Shown: positions 1 through 7,360 of the stretch, piece by piece
Layout: every line of letters starts with the position of its first letter
Position numbering within the stretch: the stretch's first letter is position 1
Assembly: GCA_013042125.1 (NCBI GenBank)
Contig: JABDQS010000128.1
Span: 1-7,360 of the forward strand
Direction: 5' to 3'
From: Eudoraea sp.
GTDB taxonomy: Bacteria > Bacteroidota > Bacteroidia > Flavobacteriales > Flavobacteriaceae
DNA length: 7,360 nt
Position numbers and translations under genes: made by a program
The notes under the pieces: generated by a model
What the model saw: only the letters and a program-made list of their open reading frames with translations
What the model was told of the DNA's origin: nothing
Database searches by the model: none

Positions 1-2201
1 CCAAAGAACTTCCGTTTTACTTCCAGAATCCCATCTATATCGAACTTCAGGTTGTCCCATGGATTTGCATTGGCGATCAAATACCAGCGAGTTGCATCCG
101 GACCATATTCCTTTATAGTCTCAAAGGGATCAGCTGCATTTTTGAGTCGCTTAGACATCTTCTTGCCATCTTTATCAAGTACCAGGCCATTGGATACCAC
201 ATTCTTATAGGCCACGGAATCAAAAACCATTGTAGCTATGGCGTGTAGTGTATAGAACCACCCTCTGGTCTGATCAACTCCTTCGGCTATAAAGTCGGCC
301 GGAAAATTTTTCCCTTCATCAATAAGATCTTTATTCTCAAAGGGGTAATGCCATTGGGCATACGGCATAGAACCACTGTCGAACCATACATCTATAAGGT
401 CAGATTCTCTTTTCATCGGCTTACCGGAAGGAGAAACCAGTACAATTTCATCTACAATATTCTTGTGAAGATCTATTTTATCGTAATTAGCTTCGTCCAT
501 ATTCCCTACCTCAAAAGAGGCGAACACATCTTCTTTCATCAGCCCGGCCTCAACGGCTTTGGACATCTCACTTTTTAGTTGGGCTACGGAGCCTATGATC
601 ACTTCTTCAGTGCCGTCCTCTGAACGCCAGATAGGAAGTGGAATTCCCCAGAAGCGAGATCGGGATAAATTCCAGTCATTTGCATTCGCCAGCCAATTCC
701 CAAATCTTCCATCACCGGTTGCTTTTGGCTTCCAATTAATGGTTTGATTAAGTTGGAACATCCTGTCCCTGATATCTGTAACTTTTATAAACCAGGAATC
801 TAGCGGGTAATATAAAATTGGCTTATCGGTACGCCAGCAATTAGGATAACTGTGAAGGTATTTTTCTACTTTGAAGGCTCTGTTCTCTTCCTTTAGTTTT
901 ATGGCTAATTCAACGTCTACCGACCTTTCAGGAGCTTTCCCATCTTCATAGTATTCATTCTTCACATACTTTCCGGCCAATTCCTTCATTTCCGGTCTGA
1001 ACTTTCCCTGAAGGTCCACAAGAGGCACCGGATTCTGATATTGATCTAACACTAATAATGGGGGCACCTCCGGCTTGGCCTGCTTTGCCACCATGGCATC
1101 ATCCGCTCCAAAAGTAGGTGCTGTATGAACTATCCCGGTTCCATCTTCTGTGGTAACAAAATCACCTGCTATGACCCTGAACGCATTTTGTGGATTTTCG
1201 TAAGGAAGCGCATACGGCAATAATTGTTCGTACCGTAACCCTACTAATTCCTTTCCCCTGATATTAAGCAATACTTTAAAAGGAATTTTTTTATCGCCTT
1301 CCTTATATTTTCGTAAATCTTCCTCTGAATTTACTTCCTCAAATTTTCTTTTGAATTGTTCTCCCACCAATGCTTTTGCTAGGATCACATTTATTGGCTC
1401 AAAGGTGTACTGATTATATGTCTGCACCAGAACATATTCTATTTTTAAGCCAACTGTTAATGCGGTATTGGACGGAAGCGTCCATGGAGTAGTGGTCCAG
1501 GCCAACAGGAAAATATCGCCCTCTACTTCTTTTAAGGTAGATGGCAGGCCTTGTTTTTTTAATTTGAACTGTGCTGTTACCGTGGTGTCTGTTATATCCT
1601 GATAGGTACCGGGCTGATTCAACTCATGAGAACTCAAGCCGGTCCCTGCTTTGGGAGAGTAAGGCTGTATAGTATAGCCTTTATACATGAGCCCTTTGTC
1701 ATAGATCTCTTTAAGCAGCCACCAAACAGACTCCATGTATTTGGATTTAAAGGTGATATACGGATCCTCCATATCTACCCAATACCCCATTTTTTGGGTC
1801 ATGTCATTCCATACGTCCGTATAGCGCATTACGGCTTTCTTACAAGCTGCATTGTATTCCTCTATACTGATCTTGACACCAATATCTTCCTTGGTGATCC
1901 CCAGTTCTTTCTCAACACCCAATTCTACAGGTAAACCATGGGTGTCCCAGCCGGCCTTTCGCTTTACCTGATAGCCTTTCATGGTTTTGTACCTGGGGAA
2001 AATATCCTTTATGGTGCGGGAAATTACGTGATGTATACCGGGTAACCCGTTGGCAGAAGGTGGCCCTTCGTAAAAGACATAATTAGGCTTGCCTTCCCTT
2101 GTGGAAATGCTTTTTTCAAAAATTTGATGGGTATTCCAAAATTGGAGGATCTCCTCTCCAATATTTGATAAATCCAATCCTTTGTATTCCTGAAATTTCA
2201 T
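1..2201 (-). CDS. ileS: Isoleucyl-tRNA synthetase (type 2, IleRS2-like), N-terminal 733 residues; 3' end beyond the window
   Basis: This cytoplasmic class I synthetase charges tRNA-Ile with isoleucine (ATP-dependent) and hydrolyses mischarged Val-tRNA. The frame is open from ATG at 2201-2199 to the window edge, covering about two thirds of a family of roughly 1,050-1,150 residues; the anticodon-binding domain is not visible. Visible landmarks are: GPPSANGLPGIHH around residues 46-58, where the HIGH signature reads GIHH; GWDTHGLP near 84-91; the editing-domain Thr-rich peptide WTTTPWTLPSN at 235-245; the editing motif GTGIVHTAP at 354-362 followed by FGADD with Asp367/368; EGVDQTRGWF at 640-649; and KMSKR at 681-685. 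KMSKR followed by LKN, and GLP before the HIGH site, fit the eukaryote-like type 2 class. The start is supported by the family N-terminus (MKFQEYKGLDL) and by an AAGGA sequence 8 nt upstream. No frameshift is visible. The enzyme identity is secure; the type 2 call rests on motif memory, not a tree. Confidence 0.97.
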   Translation of the reverse strand, partial: MKFQEYKGLDLSNIGEEILQFWNTHQIFEKSISTREGKPNYVFYEGPPSANGLPGIHHVISRTIKDIFPRYKTMKGYQVKRKAGWDTHGLPVELGVEKELGITKEDIGVKISIEEYNAACKKAVMRYTDVWNDMTQKMGYWVDMEDPYITFKSKYMESVWWLLKEIYDKGLMYKGYTIQPYSPKAGTGLSSHELNQPGTYQDITDTTVTAQFKLKKQGLPSTLKEVEGDIFLLAWTTTPWTLPSNTALTVGLKIEYVLVQTYNQYTFEPINVILAKALVGEQFKRKFEEVNSEEDLRKYKEGDKKIPFKVLLNIRGKELVGLRYEQLLPYALPYENPQNAFRVIAGDFVTTEDGTGIVHTAPTFGADDAMVAKQAKPEVPPLLVLDQYQNPVPLVDLQGKFRPEMKELAGKYVKNEYYEDGKAPERSVDVELAIKLKEENRAFKVEKYLHSYPNCWRTDKPILYYPLDSWFIKVTDIRDRMFQLNQTINWKPKATGDGRFGNWLANANDWNLSRSRFWGIPLPIWRSEDGTEEVIIGSVAQLKSEMSKAVEAGLMKEDVFASFEVGNMDEANYDKIDLHKNIVDEIVLVSPSGKPMKRESDLIDVWFDSGSMPYAQWHYPFENKDLIDEGKNFPADFIAEGVDQTRGWFYTLHAIATMVFDSVAYKNVVSNGLVLDKDGKKMSKRLKNAADPFETIKEYGPDATRWYLIANANPWDNLKFDIDGILEVKRKFF
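2028..2039 (-). other. ileS: Swapped HIGH signature (Gly-Ile-His-His, GXHH) in IleRS
   Basis: Codons 55-58 read GGT ATA CAT CAC, giving G55-I56-H57-H58 where class I synthetases normally carry HIGH (HXGH). The first and third residues are exchanged, while the surrounding GPPSANG before and TIKDIF after are intact, so the alignment is unambiguous. This motif binds ATP and stabilises the adenylation transition state. From memory, a natural GXHH variant has been described in a subset of type 2 IleRS and connected with very strong mupirocin resistance; that this protein behaves the same way is inference. Confidence 0.9.
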
Positions 2202-2209
2202 AATGCCTT

Positions 2210-2214
2210 TCCTT
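2210..2214 (-). promoter_or_regulatory. Shine-Dalgarno sequence of ileS
   Basis: The minus strand reads AAGGA followed by 8 nt (AAGGCATT) and then the ileS ATG. This is a good Shine-Dalgarno match at normal spacing and supports the chosen start. It stands out because the other genes in the window have weak or no such sequence, as is common in Bacteroidota. Confidence 0.55.
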
Positions 2215-2232
2215 AGACCTATTTTAAGGTGG

Positions 2233-2240
2233 CAAAATTA
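2233..2240 (-). promoter_or_regulatory. Candidate ileS promoter, Bacteroidota -7 element (TAATTTTG)
   Basis: TAATTTTG on the minus strand fits the Bacteroidota -7 consensus TAnnTTTG and would give a leader of about 25-30 nt before ileS. I could not find a TTG at the expected -33 spacing, so the call rests on one half of the promoter plus position. It implies that ileS can be transcribed independently of the recO-receptor unit. Confidence 0.42.
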
Positions 2241-2245
2241 GTGAA

Positions 2246-2257
2246 TTTTAGCTAAAA
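2246..2257. repeat. Perfect 12-bp palindrome TTTTAGCTAAAA upstream of ileS
   Basis: TTTTAGCTAAAA is self-complementary over all 12 bases and ends 5 nt upstream of the candidate -7 element of ileS, in what would be the promoter spacer. That position suits a dimeric repressor or promoter-distorting regulator. The sequence is AT-rich and short, so chance is a real alternative; I do not recognise it as a known operator. Confidence 0.4.
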
Positions 2258-2300
2258 GTTGCTGACATACTCAAAAAAAGGAAGCGTGCCAAATAGGTGT

Positions 2301-2328
2301 AAAAAGAGTAAGAAAGGGCTTTTTTCTC
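2301..2328 (-). terminator. Weak intrinsic terminator candidate after the receptor gene
   Basis: On the minus strand GAGAAAAAAG can pair imperfectly (one bulge, one mismatch) with CTTTCTTACTC, followed directly by TTTTT at 2305-2301. It lies about 50 nt downstream of the receptor stop, where the recO-receptor transcript should end. The stem is almost all A-U with only a few G-C pairs and a very small loop, so termination would be inefficient; read-through into ileS is plausible. Confidence 0.28.
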
Positions 2329-2378
2329 AATTCAGAGGCTATGATCGATTAGTAGATAATGTTTCATTAAATCCGTTA

Positions 2379-4790
2379 TTAAAATCTATAACCAATTCCC
2401 ATGATCAGATTGATGCCCGGTGCACTGATCCCTGAGGAATAAGATCTGTACCGTTGGTCCGTCATATTTTCTAACGTAAGGGAGGTAGTTAGCCTTTCAC
2501 TTATCTTGTACTGCGAACGTATATTAAGCGTATACCAGGAAGGAGCATATGGATCGCCATTGGCATTGAGGTCATAGAGATATTCTTTGCTGCGTTCTGT
2601 AAAGGCCAGATCGTCAAAGGAGATCTCTCCGTTATAATTGAGAAAAAGATCTGTTCTTAGTCTGGGAAGTATCCATATTACATGGAAATCCCCAAATGTA
2701 GGTGCTGCATGTCTTGCGGCCGATTCTTCCCCGCTATCGTCCTCTTCAATACCTTCTGTAATGGTTAAATTGGCTGTAAGCTGCAGCTCATTGCTAAGGA
2801 ATACTTCGGCTCCAAATTCAAACCCATAAACATACGCCTTTGCTGCGTTCTGAATTGCTTGCACATTACTTAATTCCCCATTGAAAAGGATCTCTCGTTC
2901 GCCGTTAAAAGTAAAATCTCTCCGTACAAGCGCATCCACCAGGTAGGTGTAGAATGCGGCCCCACGTAGCACAGCTTTGTCCTTGAAGTTCTTCTTTATA
3001 CCCGCCTCAATATTGTATGCATACTCCGGTTCTAACTGTGGATTGGGTACTACGACAGAACCTGGTTCTGAATCGAACACCTTCCCAATATCGTCTATAT
3101 TAGGTGCCCTGAATCCGGTAGATCCATTAAGTGTAAATTGAAGCGATTGATTGGGAAACCAGCTTAATCCCAAACTAGCTGTTAGTGCCCCGTTATTCAG
3201 CGTAGTACTTGTAAAAGGGAAGGCGTAAAAAGTAGGGTCAAAATCTGCGTTGATCCATACATGGCTGTACCTGATGCCGCCCAGCAAGGTTAGATTGGGC
3301 TTTGTTTTGTATTCTGCATTAATATAGCCTGCCAGCGTTTGCCAACTAGCACCATCAGGGTATCGAGAGGCCGCCCTGTTCTGTGAACCGGTCTCTATAT
3401 TTTCCTGACTTCCCTCCGAATGGACTTTATTGTATATGTATTCTCCCCCGTAATACAGACGAAGATCACCTATTTTTTTATTCTCAAAATCTATATTAGT
3501 GGAGAGGGCGTCCACGTTCTCTTTTGTTTTGTTTAGAATTGCATCCTGAAAATCCCGGTCGTTTCTACTTTCTTCAAAAAATTGATAGGCAGCAGTAAGT
3601 TTTACACCGTCGTAAAATTTATTTCGTGCATTATTATAGACCTGAAGATTCGACATAAACCATTTTTGAGGTCCGTAGTACCATTCTGCAGAACGCAATC
3701 CGGATCCGTCACTATCCGGTCTGATCAAACGGTCGTATCTGGAATATGAGGAAGTTTCTGAGAAATAAAGTCCAAGATCATATTGCCAGTTGTTAGAAGG
3801 TTTATGAGATATCTTTTGCAAAAGATTGATCTGATTATATCCGGTTGGCACCTGCTTTCTCGCATTTTCATTGGAGATCAAGACATCCGTTCCATCTTGT
3901 CGTTTTACCAGGCTATCTCTCAAATACCGGTCGGGGCCATGACTCCCCATTCTAAGATCATCAAATTTATTGTACGTAAGACTGCTTAAAAATGCCCATT
4001 TTTCGGAAGCAATGTTCACATCGGCATGAAGAGTGTTTTCGCTATTGGCAGAAGCATACCGGCCGTTGGCATTTCCTGAAACCACCACTGAATCCCGTCT
4101 TAAGAAATGAGGTTCCAGAGTAAGGAAATTCATTACCCCTCCGATGGCATCACTACCATATATTACAGATCCCGGACCAAATATTACTTCCGTATTCTTA
4201 ATGGTAAATGGGTCTATAGAAATAACGTTCTGTATATTCCCCCCTCTGAAAATCGCATTGTTCATTCGCACTCCATCTACCGATAACACCAGTCTATTGG
4301 TAGCAAATCCCCGGATCATAGGGCTTCCACCGCCAAGCTGACTTTTCTGAACAAATACCTGCCCACTGTTCTGCAAAAGATCTGCTGCGGTCTGTGGATT
4401 GGTAAACGCAATGGCTTGTGCACTGATGGATGTGATCTTTTGTGGAATGTCCTTTTTCTGTTGTTCCCATTTTGAGATAGACATCACCACCTCATCTAGT
4501 TGTTCTGTTTGAGGCATCAGGAAAATACGCTTCCCGCGCTTCAGAAGTTGAGTTTTAGTCACCGTCCTGGCCTGATAGCCGATATGACTAATTGTAATGC
4601 GCTCCGTGCCATTGAACTTTGAAAGATCACAGACTCCATCGAAATCGGTCAGGGCAGTTCTTGACTTATTTGAATTATAGAGCACCGCATTGACTATTGG
4701 CTGTCTTGTGTCTGCATCCAATACCGTTATTTCTTGTGACCATCCACCGGAAACAATAAAAAACCATCCAAAAAAGATAATTAAGCGCAT
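2379..4790 (-). CDS. TonB-dependent outer-membrane receptor (heme/hemoglobin-receptor-like, substrate unknown)
   Basis: An 803-residue outer-membrane beta-barrel transporter that would import a scarce ligand using TonB-ExbBD energy. Residues 1-18 form a Sec signal peptide (MRLIIFF..., likely cut near WS/Q). Residues 19-92 are a carboxypeptidase-regulatory-like domain (ITVLDADTRQPI, ISHIGYQ). LDEVV at 98-102 resembles a TonB box. The plug spans about 115-222 with MIRGF, VDGVRMNN, IFRGGN and GSDAIGGVMNF. The barrel fills the remainder and ends in GYRF with a terminal Phe. The plug style plus FRAP (560-563) and NPQL (583-586) resemble the HmuR/HemR heme-hemoglobin group, but no histidine lies between those boxes, so the substrate is uncertain. 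At about 800 residues and with no SusD partner it is not a typical SusC. The ATG lies 2 nt after the recO stop with no Shine-Dalgarno, suggesting translational coupling. No other uptake genes are nearby. Confidence 0.93.
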   Translation of the reverse strand: MRLIIFFGWFFIVSGGWSQEITVLDADTRQPIVNAVLYNSNKSRTALTDFDGVCDLSKFNGTERITISHIGYQARTVTKTQLLKRGKRIFLMPQTEQLDEVVMSISKWEQQKKDIPQKITSISAQAIAFTNPQTAADLLQNSGQVFVQKSQLGGGSPMIRGFATNRLVLSVDGVRMNNAIFRGGNIQNVISIDPFTIKNTEVIFGPGSVIYGSDAIGGVMNFLTLEPHFLRRDSVVVSGNANGRYASANSENTLHADVNIASEKWAFLSSLTYNKFDDLRMGSHGPDRYLRDSLVKRQDGTDVLISNENARKQVPTGYNQINLLQKISHKPSNNWQYDLGLYFSETSSYSRYDRLIRPDSDGSGLRSAEWYYGPQKWFMSNLQVYNNARNKFYDGVKLTAAYQFFEESRNDRDFQDAILNKTKENVDALSTNIDFENKKIGDLRLYYGGEYIYNKVHSEGSQENIETGSQNRAASRYPDGASWQTLAGYINAEYKTKPNLTLLGGIRYSHVWINADFDPTFYAFPFTSTTLNNGALTASLGLSWFPNQSLQFTLNGSTGFRAPNIDDIGKVFDSEPGSVVVPNPQLEPEYAYNIEAGIKKNFKDKAVLRGAAFYTYLVDALVRRDFTFNGEREILFNGELSNVQAIQNAAKAYVYGFEFGAEVFLSNELQLTANLTITEGIEEDDSGEESAARHAAPTFGDFHVIWILPRLRTDLFLNYNGEISFDDLAFTERSKEYLYDLNANGDPYAPSWYTLNIRSQYKISERLTTSLTLENMTDQRYRSYSSGISAPGINLIMGIGYRF

Positions 4791-4792
4791 GC

Positions 4793-5512
4793 TTAGCTAA
4801 AAACTTCGTTCAATACTGCCAGGGATCTGGGTTTTCTAAAACCGTGCAAATGTAATTCAAAATAAAGGACAATCTTTTGCAACAGTGCCTGTCTCTCTTC
4901 TTTCCCTATCCTGATCGTATGGATCGCATCAAAATTTATGCCTAAGAGGGCTATAAAATGGTCTAATTCATCCCCTGTTAACATTGGATAGATTCCGGGA
5001 AGAGGTATAAACTGTCCGTTCTGCAAGTCGAAATAGGCAGATCTTCCTGAAGTAATATCAGGGTAAAAGCCAAAATACTTTGAAAGTTCCAGTAAGAAAT
5101 ACAGATGAAAATTTGCTATTTGATCATGATTGTCCAGCCATTGGAAGGCTGCTTCCAGAAATCTAAACAAGCCTTCATTCCTTTCTTCTTCGTGTATACT
5201 ATTGCCCAACATCTCCGAGAGGAAAAAAGCAACAGCGTTTTTGGCGACATCAGTATGTACAGTTTGATAAGGATAGGTACTTTTCACTTCCTGCAGGCGC
5301 TCCATTGTACCCTTGTTCCTGTGGATTGCCACTATCTCCAATTGCATCAAAGGCTGGAAATAGGCAGCTTTAAGCTTTCCTTTCTTAGAACCCAGTATGC
5401 CCTTTAGCAGATAAGTTTTAAGTCCGTCAGATTCTGTAAATGCCTTTACTATCATACTTGTGTCCCCATATTTAAGGGAAGATAGTACGATGGCTCCGGT
5501 AGTTACGCGCAT
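4793..5512 (-). CDS. recO: DNA repair protein RecO (recombination mediator)
   Basis: RecO loads RecA onto SSB-coated single-stranded DNA with RecR in the RecF pathway and can anneal strands. The N-terminal OB-fold is recognisable in the first 80 or so residues (AIVLSSLKYGDTSMIVKAFTE, then KGILGSKKGKLKAAYFQPL), followed by the helical C-terminal domain (LSEMLGNSIHEEE, FHLYFLLELSKYFGFYPD). I start at ATG 5512-5510, giving 239 residues beginning MRVTTGAIVLSS, as RecO proteins usually do. An upstream in-frame TTG at 5533-5531 would add seven residues (MDPNLGP) that do not look like family sequence and would overlap the promoter-like element. The protein contains no cysteine, so it lacks the CxxC zinc motif found in many RecO homologues. 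The gene sits between the gdhA terminator and the receptor gene, and its stop is 2 nt from the receptor ATG. Confidence 0.93.
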   Translation of the reverse strand: MRVTTGAIVLSSLKYGDTSMIVKAFTESDGLKTYLLKGILGSKKGKLKAAYFQPLMQLEIVAIHRNKGTMERLQEVKSTYPYQTVHTDVAKNAVAFFLSEMLGNSIHEEERNEGLFRFLEAAFQWLDNHDQIANFHLYFLLELSKYFGFYPDITSGRSAYFDLQNGQFIPLPGIYPMLTGDELDHFIALLGINFDAIHTIRIGKEERQALLQKIVLYFELHLHGFRKPRSLAVLNEVFS

Positions 5513-5530
5513 AGGTCCTAGGTTGGGATC

Positions 5531-5538
5531 CAAAGATA
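5531..5538 (-). promoter_or_regulatory. Candidate recO promoter -7 element (TATCTTTG)
   Basis: TATCTTTG on the minus strand matches TAnnTTTG and lies just downstream of the gdhA terminator, 18 nt before the recO ATG. It would produce a very short leader of roughly 10-15 nt. No TTG occurs at the expected -33 position, which falls inside the terminator hairpin. The need for a promoter here, because a strong terminator lies upstream, is the main support. Confidence 0.33.
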
Positions 5539-5540
5539 CT

Positions 5541-5571
5541 AAAAAGCCCCCTGAGGAATGCTCAGAGGGCT
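5541..5571 (-). terminator. Intrinsic terminator of gdhA
   Basis: On the minus strand AGCCCTCTGAG (5571-5561) pairs with CTCAGGGGGCT (5555-5545) over 11 positions, with one G-U wobble and a 5-nt CATTC loop, followed by a run of Ts at 5545-5541. It begins 22 nt after the gdhA stop. The opposite strand has no T-run after the stem, so it acts only in the direction of gdhA. It separates gdhA from the recO-receptor unit. Confidence 0.9.
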
Positions 5572-5593
5572 ATGATGATTTATCGGATATCTC

Positions 5594-6943
<1,350 letters not shown>

Positions 6944-6977
6944 TTAATTAATTTTGGCTGTTGTTAAATTATCAATA

Positions 6978-6987
6978 TTTGCGCAAA
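6978..6987. repeat. 10-bp palindrome TTTGCGCAAA over the gdhA promoter start region
   Basis: TTTGCGCAAA is perfectly self-complementary and overlaps the 3' half of the candidate gdhA -7 element, covering the expected transcription start. A protein bound here would block initiation. GCGC stands out in an otherwise almost GC-free stretch. It is short and I do not recognise a regulator for it. Confidence 0.35.
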
Positions 6988-6991
6988 ATTA
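6984..6991 (-). promoter_or_regulatory. Candidate gdhA promoter -7 element (TAATTTTG, within TATAATTTTG)
   Basis: TAATTTTG on the minus strand matches the Bacteroidota TAnnTTTG element and begins 54 nt upstream of the gdhA ATG, implying a leader of about 40 nt. The extended sequence TATAATTTTG also contains a sigma70-like TATAAT. A TTG lies only 11 nt upstream, which is shorter than the usual spacing, so the -33 element is unclear. Confidence 0.45.
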
Positions 6992-7018
6992 TAGTATTTA
7001 AACAATTAAATGGTCTTT

Positions 7019-7037
7019 TTTTATCAATTTGATAAAA
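7019..7037. repeat. 19-bp near-perfect palindrome (9-bp arms) between the PLP-enzyme gene and gdhA
   Basis: TTTTATCAA, a single T, then TTGATAAAA form two perfectly complementary 9-base arms. It begins 3 nt after the PLP-enzyme stop codon and is centred about 40 nt upstream of the candidate gdhA -7 element, a position suited to an activator. It is AT-rich and not followed by a T-run on the minus strand, so it is a poor terminator for the upstream gene. It could be an operator for gdhA; the binding protein is unknown. Confidence 0.42.
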
Positions 7038-7040
7038 TAC

Positions 7041-7360
<320 letters not shown>

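Noticed and set aside
348..1934. Three plus-strand open frames (348-578, 559-747, 1626-1934)
   Set aside because: They lie opposite ileS, which carries strong family motifs across this range. Their translations show no recognisable domain and they overlap each other; they are antisense shadows.
2638..4341. Plus-strand open frames at 2638-2829, 3783-3989 and 4144-4341
   Set aside because: All are antisense to the receptor gene, short, and without recognisable protein features or start signals.
2379..4790. SusC-type polysaccharide receptor
   Set aside because: The protein is about 200 residues shorter than usual SusC proteins, has no SusD gene beside it and no glycan enzymes nearby; its plug resembles heme/siderophore-type receptors.
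5510..5533. TTG start for recO at 5533 (246 residues)
   Set aside because: The extra residues MDPNLGP do not fit the RecO N-terminus, the codon falls in the candidate promoter element, and an ATG 21 nt downstream gives the usual family start.
7019..7037. FNR/CRP-like box or terminator at the palindrome
   Set aside because: The half-sites are in the reverse order to an FNR box (ATCAA-T-TTGAT rather than TTGAT-N4-ATCAA), and there is no T-run after the stem on the minus strand.

Overview
The window looks like a chromosomal housekeeping segment from a marine-type Flavobacteriaceae (Bacteroidota). The evidence is the moderate-to-low GC content, an IleRS of the eukaryote-like type 2 class, a TonB-dependent receptor opening with a carboxypeptidase-regulatory-like domain, and three intergenic matches to the Bacteroidota -7 promoter element TAnnTTTG. 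I cannot assign a genus. All five genes lie on the minus strand, so transcription runs from high to low coordinates.

In transcription order: (1) 7360-7041, the C-terminal end of a cystathionine gamma-synthase/lyase-family PLP enzyme, cut by the window edge. (2) A 103-nt AT-rich gap with a promoter-like element and two palindromes. (3) 6937-5594, gdhA, a complete 447-residue NADP-type glutamate dehydrogenase, closed by a strong intrinsic terminator at 5541-5571. (4) 5512-4793, recO, a DNA repair mediator. (5) 4790-2379, an 803-residue TonB-dependent outer-membrane receptor starting 2 nt after the recO stop, so very likely co-transcribed with recO. (6) A 177-nt gap with a weak terminator candidate, a palindrome, a promoter-like element and a Shine-Dalgarno sequence. 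(7) 2201 to beyond 1, the first 733 residues of ileS.

The genes do not form one pathway. The PLP enzyme and gdhA both belong to amino-acid metabolism (sulfur transfer and ammonia assimilation) but are separated by a promoter-bearing gap. recO plus the receptor form a tight two-gene unit of unrelated functions. ileS appears to have its own promoter.

I see no phage genes, insertion sequences, CRISPR arrays, tRNA or rRNA genes, and no convincing new multi-gene system. The most notable signal is in IleRS: the class I signature HIGH is replaced by Gly-Ile-His-His (GXHH), a variant linked to extreme mupirocin resistance in some type 2 IleRS. Secondary points are the recO-receptor coupling, a FRAP/NPNL-like receptor lacking the usual heme-ligand histidine, and palindromes at two promoters.
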